This document shows, piece by piece, positions 46,851 through 58,489 of a stretch of 64,000 bases of DNA. Within the stretch, counting starts at the first letter, position 1; every line of letters begins with the position of its first letter. Source of the stretch: Amborella trichopoda. Taxonomy: Eukaryota; Streptophyta; Magnoliopsida; Amborellales; Amborellaceae. Made by a program: the position numbers and the translations under genes. The stretch covers positions 210,211-274,210 of the forward strand of contig NW_006500279.1 in the NCBI RefSeq assembly GCF_000471905.2, written 5' to 3'. A model generated the notes under the pieces. The model was not told where the DNA came from. It did no database searches and saw only the letters and a list, made by a program, of their open reading frames with translations.

Positions 46851-48855
46851 AGAGACCTCAGGGCATCAACCTGATGGAAGATCGAGTCCTTCATAGTCCT
46901 CGGCCCAAGATTAGTTCAATTCCAGGCCCTCATCTATTGTCGCACCTGATGCAGACGACTCTCTCCTGCGTAAGAAGAGCTGACCAGTCGCAACCTAGAT
47001 CGCAGTTTTGGCACGAGGTCCATCAAAACCTCATGGCTAAACGTGATAAAGGTCTGCAAATCTTCACTAGGAAGGTGACCAAGGCAGTCAAAACGACCAA
47101 ATTTGATGACCCTCTTCACTTGAAACCCTTCTACCCCCTTCAGACGATGAAGCTTGAAGAAGAGCTCCATGAGCCCAGTGCTGTGGTTATTGTTGTAGAA
47201 AAAGACCCAGCCGCTCAGCTGCCATGGTCCCAAGACCGTCGAGAATCGATCCAAACACGATCAGCATACAAGAGTCGAGTTCAGTCAGAGCATGCTGGTC
47301 CCCTGTTAACTGACTTACCACGTACAAACCATCAAGTTCGCAAGCCCTCTGTTGCCACTAACGTTGACCTCCATAGTGAAACAGTCAGCATAATGGTCGT
47401 AAGAGAGCCCGACGATACGCAGGAAGAGCGCAAGAACAAGTTCGACGATATGGTGCACGCAATGATGGAAAAGATCTATTGTATCGATGCTGCATGCCAA
47501 TCGGCTAACCATGAGGTAAATTCCCATCACTTTGATGGTGCACCTCCACGACAACGCCCTCCTTCTACCTCACAGGACAATTCTGCCCCTCATCCAGTCT
47601 TTTAGATAAACATTGATGCTATGGTCACCCAAAGCCTAAAGAACAGACAAATCCAGAGCATATAGGGTGCAACGCCTTATCAAAGGGCATACCCCTCGTC
47701 TATTGATCAGGTCATGTTTCCCTCTGATTATAAGAAAGGGAAGTTTCCTTTATTCAACGGAACCACGTCCCAGAACCAACATATTGCTCACTTCTAAGCA
47801 GCATATCGAGAAACAGCTGCTGATGGGAGACTTCTTTTCTGATAGTTCGTTGAGACCCTCGATTATGCCCGATTTCCTCCAAACTCAGTGCATATGTGGG
47901 TGGAGATGGAGAAGCTATTCTATCAACGCTTCTATTAAGTTGAGAGAGAGGTTCAAACCATCGAACTTCTCATCATGCCTCATGACCTCGATGAGCCTGT
48001 AGATCAGTTCATTTCAAGATAGAGAAACTTGGCTGCTCGCCATCCTAATTTTATGCTTGAGAAGCGGAGCATGCGACGCGATATCACTCTACATGTTGAG
48101 GCCTCTAATCAAACCTCCATGTCAGAGTTGATCTCTAAATCAGTTCGCATAGAAAGTCTATCACCCCACCATGGTGTGACACGACAACTATCTACAAGTT
48201 CAACAAACAACTGAGACAATGGTAACTCTGAAAATAACATACAGGGAGGCCAACAGAAAGGGGTAATCAGTACAACCGTCATGGTCACTGATTCAAATAA
48301 GTCTCCCTTCCAAACTTTGGACCTCTCTAAAGGGGTAAGCACGATAAAGGTAACACCTCAAGTTGGCAAGCAACAACAGCCATATAATCGGGTTCCCCCA
48401 CCGGCCAACCTTGATCGGGGTGATTATTTCACCAGGCATAAGAACAAGTTCTACCCCTTCGAGAAGGAATGGGTTCCTGCGTTATTCTGATTATTATGGG
48501 AACATAATATAATCTAGCTTCCAGAAACCAAATTCCCTGAGCAACCTGGCCTTGACACTCAGGTGAATTATTGTGCCTAATATCGGAGGATCAATCATCC
48601 CACAAATGACTACTACATGCTGAAGGATATTATCGAAGCCCTGATTCTGAAGGGTCAGATAAAGCTTGAAGACTTAAAGAGAGCTTCCAGGGTAGTCGAG
48701 GCCTGTCATGTCGTAACCATCCAAGAGGAAGACGAACTGCCCGGTATCCTTTACACCTTCTTCATAATAATTCTTTAAGAAGGCATAATCACACTGAAGT
48801 AAGAAAGACAACCTCATCCCCTTGCTAAGGGGACAGAAGATCGTTGGTGCCCATT
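46851..48855 (+). pseudogene. Gag pseudogene, unit B, truncated
   Basis: Homologous along its length to the gag at 31.9-33.9 kb. The N-terminal arm is open at 46874-47605 (MEDRVLHSPRPK ... DNSAPHPVF). The gag domain begins at YPSSIDQVMFPSDYKKGKFPLFNG (about 47688-47760) and reaches TSMSELISKSVRIESLS (about 48113-48165). The Cys/His block YCA.YRRINHPTN.YYMLKDIIEALI is at about 48570-48640, with the second Cys replaced by Tyr. The sequence stops in the next module (DRWCP, 48840-48855), where LTR C begins. Many stops differ from the sister copy by C-to-T or G-to-A changes (for example 47604). Confidence 0.8.
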
Positions 48856-50148
48856 ATTTGAACATATGTTTCAGCACCTTCATCCCTGATAGGAAGCAAG
48901 TCAATAAGGCCCACAAAACAGTGGAATTCTCAACAGTCTCTGAATGACCCTAAAACTGGTCAAGATCTTCATCAGAACTCCAAAAGGTCACTTGCCAAGT
49001 TTTGGCACATTCCAACATGTCTAACACAGTGAACACAAAGGAACAGTTTCCAAAAAATGCCTCTTGCACCTTGAAATGGATCCTACAACTGGAACTATAT
49101 TTTTAGTGTCTCAAATCGCTGTGGAACCACTGCCATTGGATCCATCACGGCCGAAAACCCCTATGGGTCATGTTTCGGCTTAATCGGACACTCCAAGACA
49201 AAGATATGAGCAAAACATTGAAACAAGAGGGGCCACATACTATTCCTGTGTGGCCTCACTGTACAAAGCACCATTAAAGGTGGCTGTTTTCATAGTAACA
49301 TGTAGTCACTTTTAGAGCCCATATCTCACTCGTCCCACGTCAGATCGTGTACAAATTTTGTGAGTATGTTCGTCTCGTTGAGACGAACGATTTGATATGT
49401 GGTACGCCCTGTGATGATGTTCGAGCAGGGAGAAAAACTAGAGAGAAGTTGCCGATCCGTGAAGAAATTGTAGAATATTCAGCAGCGACATGCCTTGCTC
49501 GATGGACAAAATCATGACGCTCGTACAACGGATCTACGTGAAACCATTTCCATTATGTGCGTAAGGTCTAGGGCTATCATTGGTCCCAACCCCACACATG
49601 ATGGACGGTCAGATTCCATGTACGAAGCCGACAAAGTAACTAAAATTTCGGATTTCAGATTCCAGCTAAAACTAAAAAGTTGAAAAATCTTCGTTCGGAC
49701 TCCAAATCGTGTTCTGTTTATTGCCACACGATCGTGACGACATGCTTAGTGTGCTACGATGAAAAAATTATAGAAAAACATCAAGGAACGATCACATCAT
49801 CGATCCAAAGTTTTCAAGATTCAAGCAAATTTCAAGTCTCGTGATCGTGATTTGAAACATAATCCATGGCTCGAAATTGGTATCAAATCGATCGCCATGC
49901 CGAGCCCTACAAGAAAATATTCATCTTTCGATCAAACGAGCATCAGAACAACCCTGGATCAGTCATGGAAGATCACATAAGTTTTCGAGTAGTAGCGAGG
50001 ATTGTTCTAGAATTTCACATATTGTTAGGCAGGGGCAAAATAGTCATATTGTACCCCATTTTCTTAATTTTATTTAATTTAATTAAATCGTAATTACCTT
50101 CAATTAGGGTTACTTTTGGGTGTCTACCCATTTTTGGGCCCAATTCTG

Positions 50149-50208
50149 TATAAACACCACACGCAATTGTAAACAGACCTTGGGTTCATTTTACCATCAT
50201 TCAATAAA
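50149..50208 (+). promoter_or_regulatory. Putative TATA box and poly(A) signal of LTR C
   Basis: TATAAAC (50149-50155) and AATAAA (50203-50208) are about 50 bases apart, matching LTR B. The order fits the U3-R boundary and R-region signals of a plant LTR. Confidence 0.5.
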
Positions 50209-50359
50209 ATCTCTATTCGTGCTTAAGTTCTTGAGTACGTCTTGAAGAAAGAGAGAGGAGAGAGACGAAAAAGGTTGGTAACCTTGGGTAAGGTAATTTT
50301 CTCTCTCCTCTTCTTTTCTCTCTCTCTTCTCATCTATATCTCTCTTTTCTCTTTCCTCT

Positions 50360-50780
50360 TCTTTCATTCCCAATACCGGGTGGAGTTTTCTCTCTCATTT
50401 TCTTTCATTCCCAATGTCGGGTGGAGTTTTCTCTCTCCTCTCCTCTCATTCCCAACGCTAGTTGGGTGTTCTCTCTCTTCTCATCTCTATCTCTCATTCT
50501 CTCCCTTCTTTTCGCTCTCTTCTCATCTCTATCTCTCTCTCTTATTTTCTCTTTCTTCTCATCTCTCTCTCTTTCTCTCTCTTCTTTTCTCTTTATTCTC
50601 ATTTCTTTCTCTCTTTCTCTCTCCTCTTCTTTCATTCCTAACATTAGGTGGAGTTTACTCTCTCCTTTTCTTTCATTCTCAGCACCACGTGGAGTTTTCT
50701 CTCTCCTTCTCTCTCATTCTCAACACCGGTTGGGCTTTCTCTCTCCTCTCCTCTCATTCTCGACATCGACTGGGTTTCAC
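50360..50780 (+). repeat. LTR C array of CT-rich units
   Basis: Units such as TTTCATTCCCAATGTCGGGT followed by GGAGTTTTCTCTCTCC recur six to eight times, split by CT microsatellite (50480-50630). The internal word changes from AATGTCGGGTGGAG to AACACCGGTTGGG along the array. Confidence 0.7.
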
Positions 50781-51129
50781 TTATTTTTCCCCTCTTCTTC
50801 CTCTTTTTATCCATGTGGTCCCGCATGACCACAACCCTTCTCTGCCCCTTTTCTTGTGGTCTCTCACAACTACAACTTTTTTCTCTCTTTTCTTGTGGTT
50901 TAGCAAGACCCCAATTCTTTTGTCTTCTGCCAGTTCACCTGCTTCCCGTGCACCCTCGAGTCTACCTCCTCTATATTGTCCTGGTGATCTCTCATGGCCA
51001 TCTCTCTTTCTCATCTTTTTCTGTGATCCCTCACATTACCCATTTTGTTGCACCTTCATACCCCTTCTTTCCCCCTCACGTTTCGTGGTCCTGCGTGACC
51101 ACCATTTCCAAAAATTCTTCCAACCATAG

Positions 51130-51370
51130 GGTTGATCCATTCTTTTTAAACCTTAGTGCCGGTCCATTCTTTTAAAGCTTAGCGCTGGTCCATTCTTTTT
51201 AAACCATAGCGGCGCCGGTCCATTCTTTTTTAAACCTTAGCGCCGGTTCTTTTTTTTTTCTAAACCTTAGCGCCGGCATGTTCTTTTTAAACCATAGCGC
51301 TGGTTCTTTTTTTTTTAAACGTAACGCCATCCCTTTTTTAAAAAAAAAATGTGGCGCCGTTTGAGTTTTT
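51130..51370 (+). repeat. About 30-bp array with TTAGCGCCGGT core
   Basis: Seven or so units of CCTTAGCGCCGGTCCATTCT plus T and A runs, spaced 25-45 bases apart. Length variation is mostly in the T runs, suggesting slippage. Confidence 0.75.
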
Positions 51371-51559
51371 TTTTTAAACCCATAAGCCATCTCTCTCTCT
51401 CTCATCTAAACAACCAAGTGATTCCAAGTCAAACCTCTCTCTCCCTTAGGGATGTCAAGTTCTAGCTCTCCCTCTTAACTAATCCTCTTTTTCTTTATTA
51501 CCTAATCTGACGTTCTCTCCTACACGTAAGACCCAACAAAAAGCACTTTTTCTCTCCCC

Positions 51560-52180
51560 ACCAAAACACAACTTTTTTTATGAAACCATCTCATCTTATT
51601 CTCTCTCAACTAATGTTTTCCCTTTATCATTTATTTTATTAAAACCATCTCATGTCATTCCTTCCACCCCTTTTCTTTATTGTATTCCTTTTTATTTTCT
51701 TCCCATCATCTCATTATATTTCATTCACTCATTTTATTTTCCCTTGACCAATATCATTTTATTTATTTTATTTCACTCATTCTATCCTACCATACTTAAC
51801 TCCCACTCCAATTCATCCCATTTATTTTTATTTTTATTTTGATTTAATCATCTCATCTCATTTTATTTTCTTCCACTCTATTTTAATTATTTATTTATTT
51901 TATTTTATTTTATTTACCTCATTTATTTTATTTTATTTACTCCTTTTATATAATTCTCATTACCTCATCATAGTTTACTTTAATTATTTCTTTTATTTCA
52001 TTCGCCTCTTTTGTTCATTTACCCCATCTTATTTTATTTCATTTTATTTTATCTCTTTTATTTTATCTTCATTTACTTCAATTTATTTTAATTCATTTTA
52101 TTTTTATCTTAATGCCATTTCCTAATTTTATTTTATTTCATCTTTATTTTAAATCATCTCTCTCATTTTTATTTCATCCT
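51560..52180 (+). repeat. Low-complexity ATTTTATTT block
   Basis: About 600 bases made almost only of T, A and C in TTTATTTTATTT and CATCTCAT words. It is present in LTR C but not in LTR A or B, so it is a local expansion. Confidence 0.75.
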
Positions 52181-52221
52181 GTAACAAGGTGGGGACCTTG
52201 CCCCACTTGTCGGTACTTCTA

Positions 52222-52222
<1 letters not shown>

Positions 52223-52268
<46 letters not shown>
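52223..52268 (+). repeat. TG microsatellite
   Basis: (TG) repeated about 23 times without interruption inside the 3' part of LTR C. Absent at the matching place in LTR A, B and D. Confidence 0.95.
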
Positions 52269-52269
<1 letters not shown>

Positions 52270-52562
52270 GTAAGAAAGGAGAAGCAGGTCAAGGGAGGCG
52301 ATTCCAAACCGGCCATAGGCCAGGGGGCTTTCCAACATGTCTAAGAGGGCGCCCACGCGAGCCAGCCCGAGTGTGTCATGGACCCACGTGAGGTAAGTCC
52401 CGCTTCACGACCTTAAATTCCTCTCTCACTAGTTGGTAATACCTGCCCTCGTTCTCGAACGAGGTTCTCAAGAAAGCGATCTCAAAATGTCTCGGGTCTC
52501 CCCTATAACCCGAGACACGTGCAATCCGATCTGGAGCGTGAGATCGAGGCACCTAACCAGCT

Positions 52563-52581
52563 TGGCGACTCCACTGGGGAC
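52563..52581 (+). other. Primer-binding site of unit C
   Basis: TGGCGACTCCACTGGGGAC, the unmutated form of the PBS in this window. It follows the LTR end at the usual spacing. Confidence 0.8.
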
Positions 52582-55500
52582 ACGCTACCCCAACGTTGGA
52601 TTGTTCTTGTTTCAACTTCCTTTCTTTTTATTCCTGCGCACTATACACATACCTGTCTTTGGGGTTGCTTAACTCTTTCATCCGAGTCGGGGTTTTGTGA
52701 TCCTTGCATTCGTGAGTCTTCATCAAGAACAGGTTCCACGAAACTCGTTCCCGACCTTTCTCCTAAGCATCGACCCTATGTCGCGCTCCTAGGTCGTAAC
52801 CTGGATAGAGGTGAGGAAGAACTTACAAGTCCCTCGCTCCCTGCCTCCCTACTTTGATGGACCTTCCAATAACACACCTTGCATTGGTGGCACGCATGCC
52901 ACCACACACAGCATGCACCATGCTACCAGCAACTCACTTGCCGCTCCCATTGCTCAAGGCAGCTTTGAGGTCGTCCCTCCCTCTCCCGCGACAACAGTTC
53001 ATCTGTCGTTGCTAATGTGGGTCGTCACGAGGTTACCCCCCATTTTTTATTACTTCGAGCCCCTGTAAGAAAATGCTCGACACCAGGAGGAGGCGGCTCT
53101 GAAGCCACCACCTCACACACACTCACCAAAGCTAGTGGACCATCCATTCTAGCTACCACTCTGGGCAACACTTAGGTTACCATGATACACGATCAGGGTT
53201 TCGGTCTTGTTGGACACCCTGCACCTCTTTTGCATGCACACTGTACCACTCGGGGCAACCCTTAGGTTACCTCCGGACACTGTCCGGGTTCAGGTCTTCT
53301 TGGACTTGGACTTGCACTTCCTCGAGGCAACCCTCAGGTTACCTCGGAACATTGTTAGGGTTCGACTCTTCTTGGACCAGGCCAATATGCACTGAACTGC
53401 TCGGGGCAGCCTGGTTACTGCATCTTCCCAAGCACACGAAGGGGAACCTCCTGGTCTCTCCTCCCAGCACATGTCTGCTCACTCTATGAGGGATGGTCAC
53501 ATGGCCATTCCTTCATACACACATGCTTTCGGTACTGGACCATCCATTAATGCACCTTGCATTGGTGGCACGCACGCCACCACACACAGCATGCACCCTG
53601 CTACTGGCAACTTACTTGCCGATCCCATTGCTCAGGGCAGCCTGGAAGCCTCCCCTCCCTCTCCCGCGACTAACAGTTCATCTGTCGTTGCTCATGTGGG
53701 TCGTCGCGAGGTTACCCCCCATTCTTTATCACTTCGAGCCCCTATAACAGAATGCTCGACACCAAGAGGAGGCTCTGAAGCCACCACCTCACACACACTC
53801 ACCAAACCTAGTGGACCATCCATTCTAGCTACCACTCGAGGCAACCCTTAGGTTACCCCGATACACGATACTCTGGTCTTGTTGAACACCCTGCACCTCT
53901 TTTGCATGCACACTGTACCACTAAGGGAAACCCTTAGGTTACCTCGGGACACTGTCCGGGTTCGGGTCTTCTTGGACTTGGACTTGCACATCCTCGGGGA
54001 CACCCTCAGGTTACCTCGGAACATTGTTAAGGTGCGAATCTTCTTGGACCAGGGGTGTGCATGCATTGAACAGCTCGGGGCAGCCTAGTTACTGCATCTG
54101 ACTGAGCACACGAAGGGGAACCTCTTGGTCTCTCCTCCCAACATATGTCTGCTCACTCTGTGAGGGATGGTCACATGGCCATTCCTTCATACACACATAC
54201 TCTAGGCACCGGATTTTCTGTTAACACACCTTGCATTGGTGGCACGTAGGCCACCACACACAGCATGCACCCTGCTACTGGAAACTCACTTGCCGGTCCC
54301 ATTGCTCAAGGCAGCCTAGAGGCCGCCCCTCCCTTTCCCACGACTAACAGTTCATCTGTCGTTGCTCATGTGGGTCGCCGCGAGGTTACCCCCCATTCTT
54401 TATCACTTCGAGCCCCTGTAATAGAATGCTTGACACCAGGAGGAGGCGGCTCTGAAGCTACCACCTCACACACACTCACCAAAGCTAGTGGGCTATCCAT
54501 TCTATTACCACTTTGGGCAACCCTTAGGTTACCCCGATACACGATCAGGGTTCTGGTCTTCTTGGACACCCTGCACCTCTTTTTCATGCACTATGTGCCA
54601 CTCGCGGCAACCCTTAGGTTACCTCGGGACACTGTCCGGGTTCAGGTCTTCTTAGACTTGGACTTGCACATCCTCGGGGCAACCCTCAGGTTACCTCGGA
54701 TCTAGCCCTGCACACCCCATGCATATGCACTGAACCGCTCGGGGTAGCCTGGTTACTGCGTCTGCCCGAGCATACGAAGGGGAACCTCGTGGTCTCTCCT
54801 CCCAGCACATGTCTACTCACTCTGTGAGGGATGGTCACATGGCCATTCCTTCATACACACATGCTCTCAGCACCAGACCTTCCGTTAAAGCACCTTGCAT
54901 TGGTGACACACACGCCAATACACATAGCATGCACCCTAGTACCGGCAGCTCACTTGCCAGTCCCATTGCTCAGAGCAGCCTGGAGGACACCCCTCCCTCT
55001 CCTGCTACTAACAGTTCATCTTTCGTTGTTCATGTGGGTCACCGCGAGGTTACCCCCCATTCTTTATCACTTCGAGACGCTGTAACAAAATGCTTGACAC
55101 CAGGAGGAGGCGGCTCTGAAGCCACCACCTCACACACACTCACCAAACCTAGTGGACCATCCATTCTAGCTACCACTTGGGGCAATCCTTAGGTTACCCC
55201 GATACACGATCAGGGTCCGGTCTTCTTGGACACCCTACACCTCTTTTGCATGCACACTGTACCACTCGAGGCAACCCTTAGGTTACCTCGAGACACTATC
55301 CGGGTTCGGGTCTTCTTGGACTTGGACCTGCACATCTGCTGGGCAACCCTCAGGTTACCTCTGAACATTGTTAGGGTTCGACTCTTCTTGGACCAAGCCC
55401 TGCACACCCCTTGCATATGCACTGAACCCGCTCGGGGCAGCCTGGTTACTGCGTCTGCCCGAGCACATGAAGGGGAACCTCCTGTTCTCTCTTCCCATCA

Positions 55501-55700
55501 CATGTCTGCTCACTCTACACACATGCTCTCGGCACCAGGCCTCTTAAGGCCGGACATACTACTCGAGCCAGGGTTGACCTCCAGGTTACCTGAAGTCCTT
55601 TTGCAAAGGGCGCACACATGCCAATCCCCCCGCCCTCCCTAAGCACACCTTTGCACTGTGCACACACGCACAGACCTAGCATTCCACTCAATCCCAAGGG
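52582..55700 (+). repeat. Leader of unit C with about 670-bp tandem amplification
   Basis: The leader part that occurs once in elements A, B and D is here repeated head to tail about four times. The landmark CCTTGCATTGGTGGCAC starts at 52877, 53554, 54229 and 54892 (spacings 677, 675 and 663). Each unit also contains about three shorter repeats of roughly 75 bases with the word GGCAACCCTTAGGTTACC. Open frames of 60-146 codons repeat with the units, but they shift between copies and show no domain, so I do not call genes. The end of the leader (55560-55640) again matches 31600-31680. Confidence 0.85.
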
Positions 55701-55739
55701 CAATCATACGGATGGGTTGAAACAATAATCCGCCTGCGC

Positions 55740-58480
55740 ACTATGACAGTTCTACCTGGCCATGAAGAAGGGAAATCATGGTCAAGCCTGAAAATGGAGC
55801 TGTGAGACCAAGACATTGAGGGCTCAGCTCAAGGACAAAGGAAAGAAAGTGATTGAAGATTTCCCTTCTAGTGAGGAGAACCCATTCTCCCCTCTCATTC
55901 CCCTCGATGTGGATGATGCGGGGAAAGAATTGAATGAAGAGAACACCGAAACAGTTACTCGGGGCATGATGAAGCCAGTTATCTATGAAGATCCAAGCTT
56001 GACTCCGGGTGAAGGTGAGCCTTCAAACGTGGCAAAGAACCAGTCTTACCCCAGTGACCCCGTCAAGCATGAACCAGTTGAGCCATCACCCGATCGAGCT
56101 CTAGAGCCCCTCTCAAGTCGGGGCTCCGATAGCAAGGCCTTCTTTGAGCAGACTGAACTCGGGGCAGCTCATAAACCCCAATCAGTTTCCCCTAGACTCC
56201 TAATGAGCCGGAAGGCACTGCCGCGGGGCAGTCCCGGTGACTCAAGTGAGACCGAAGCTGAACCCACCAAGGGTGTTTCCCATAATCCCTTGATGGTGGA
56301 AAGCTTGAACTATGAAGGGGCTGGTCTTCTTCCCATGGTGTAAGAAAATGATCCACTAGCACCTCCCAAAGTTTTCCTCAACATCCCAGCCCCCCAAGAT
56401 GAAACTGAAAAGAAAACCGATACTATTGAGCTGCTTCAAAGGGCTAAAAAGCTCATTGTTGAGATCGATCTCATAAACAAGAATGAGACTTTGCCGTTGT
56501 TCACCCACTCCCGGCCTTCGTCGGGATTCGCCCTACAATCTCGGAGAAGTGATGAACTTCAGTCCCCTCTAAATGGTTTTAACGATGTGACATCCCTCGT
56601 CCTCATTCACCCAATGACTCCTACCTCTGAAGAGATTTTGTTACTCTAATTTGATGAAAACCACTCCCTAGTACTGGATGGGATGAGTTGCAGTAGCCCC
56701 ACCGATATGGCTCTTCCATGCCCTGAAGGCACCATGATTCCTAGCAAAGTCAGCTGCATGCTTCCCCATGTCATGCGTGCTGCATGTGCGCTCTTGATGA
56801 TGACAATAAGGTCTCGTCTTATGACAATAAGGTCTTGTCCTTATTGATGATGACAATAAGGTCTCATTCTCTAATAGAGGATGAGATGGGCATCATTCCC
56901 TTTGCTGACCACCCCAATGAAATAGTGCCTCCAGCTCCTGAAGATGCCATGATTCTTTATGAGGCTGACCACATATGGGCTCCATGTCTTGAAAGTGTTG
57001 TGGCTTCTTATGAGGACGATCGCATGTTCTTTCGATATCTTGAAAATTGCTCCTCCAATGATGATGTTGTGACCTCATCATCTTTTGAGAGTTTCACATT
57101 CTTATTAGATGATGAGGATACCCAAGTCTTGGAAAATGAAGTAGGCCTGAGGGAAGGCCCAATGACCCTGACCAATGATATTGTTGAAGCAGCAACAGTC
57201 GAACCCAAGATTGTAAGCTCCGAAGCATGTAATGGGAAAATAGAAGATGAGTTCTCAAGTATGGCAGCTGTTGAAGCTATAGTGATCGACAACGTACAAA
57301 AATCCTATGGAGACGAGATTGCGCAACTCAAGGCCACATTGAGGCAATTACAAGCCGAGATGAGGTCAAAAGATGAAACAATAGAAACTTTGCGCCAAGA
57401 GGTATTGGTGTTTCGTACCCCCTCGGGGCACCAAGCCCTCTTTACCGTCTCTCAGACACCGTATCGGGTTATTGAAATAGCAACATCAAAAAAAGAGCCA
57501 CCACCACCCTCGCCTCCCTCATCACCAGTCTCTTTCCCACCGACTCAGGTTGGGAACGAAGAATTAGTGAAAGGCATGGTTGCTAAATCATTGAAAAGTA
57601 CAGTATCCCAGTGATGGAAGAGTTGAATTGCTATCAAAAGCCTTATCCAACGTATGTTGACCAAACTTCGTTTCTACCGAGCTATTAAAGACTCGATTTC
57701 CCCAAGTTTGATGGTATTGGCTCATCGCGGCAACATATAGCCCATTTCATTGCAGCCTGTGGCAATACATCGAACAATGAGCACCTATTGCTTCGACAAT
57801 TTGTGGGAACCCTTACAGAAGCAGCATTCAAATGGTTCCCTAGGTTACTACTAGGATCAATCTCATCATGGGCACAAATGGAGGAAGAGTTCCTTAAGCG
57901 CTTCTAGGACATAGAAAAGAAAGTTCAACTCTTTGAGGTGAAACAAAAGCCACATGAGCCAGTGATCGAGTACATCGAAAGGTGGCGCAATCTGGCCACA
58001 TCAATCGGTAATCCACAAGAGAGAGTACTGCATAGACAGGATGCACCAAGAATCGGCTCATTATGTCACTTCACCATGGCCCACTAATTTGCCAAGATGG
58101 TTAACAAGGCAGTTCAAATTGAAGGTTTGCTTAAGCACCACAGAAGTATATATGCACCCTTCGCATCAGTCAAAGACAATGATCAATTATCAACTGCCAT
58201 AACAAATATCATGCACTCCTTACAAGTGCATGATCCCCAAGCTGCTTGAGGCTTTCCTATCAGAGGGGATGATCAAGTTCCCTATACTCAAAAGATCGAG
58301 GGAACTTGGAAGGGAAAGCAAACCGAACTACTGCCAATAGCATAGGAGACTTGGTCATAGCACTGAGGGCTGCTGTGCCACCAAGGACATCATCCAGAAA
58401 TTCATAGACATGGGAAAATTGAACTTGTGGCCTGTTCCACACGTGATCCAATGCCACACAATGGTCCATACTATATGACC
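55740..58480 (+). pseudogene. Gag pseudogene of a different type, unit C
   Basis: This gag differs from the other three in the window. The N-terminal arm is open at 55816-56343 (acidic) and 56784-57614. The latter ends in a coiled coil (EIAQLKATLRQLQAEMRSKDE, about 57317-57380) and a proline-rich PPPPSPPSSP stretch. The gag domain follows directly: YPTYVDQTSFLPSY (about 57646-57690), QHIAHFIAACGN (57730), LLLRQFVGTLTEAAFKWFPRLL (57786-57850), MEEEFLKRF (57880), and PVIEYIERWRNLA (57958-58000). A zinc-knuckle-like end (HRRLGHSTEGCCATKDIIQ) is at about 58335-58395. Stops at 57615, 57688, 57907 and 58087 break it. Sequence then changes into tandem repeats at about 58490, so protease and pol are missing. 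Confidence 0.78.
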
Positions 58481-58489
58481 TTAAACGGT

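Larger units (their letters stand above)
48856..52559 (+). repeat. LTR C (about 3.7 kb, 5' LTR of unit C)
   Basis: Starts at TATTTGAACATATGTTTCAG inside gag sequence and ends before a perfect PBS. U3 matches LTR A and B. It is longer because of expanded low-complexity parts: CT-rich and CGGGTGGAG-type repeats (50280-50780), an array with the word TTAGCGCCGGT (51130-51370), a TTTTATTTTATTT-rich block (51560-52180) and a TG microsatellite. Large open frames here, including 295 codons at 50242-51129, come from low complexity and are not genes. Confidence 0.8.

Noticed and set aside
50242..51129. 295-codon open frame, Ser/Leu/Phe-rich
   Set aside because: It lies in the CT-rich part of LTR C; the composition comes from TCTCTC repeats, it is not conserved in LTR A or B, and shows no domain.
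53471..55192. Repeated frames of 84-146 codons in the unit C leader
   Set aside because: They follow the 670-bp tandem unit, shift between units and have no counterpart as protein in the single-copy leaders.
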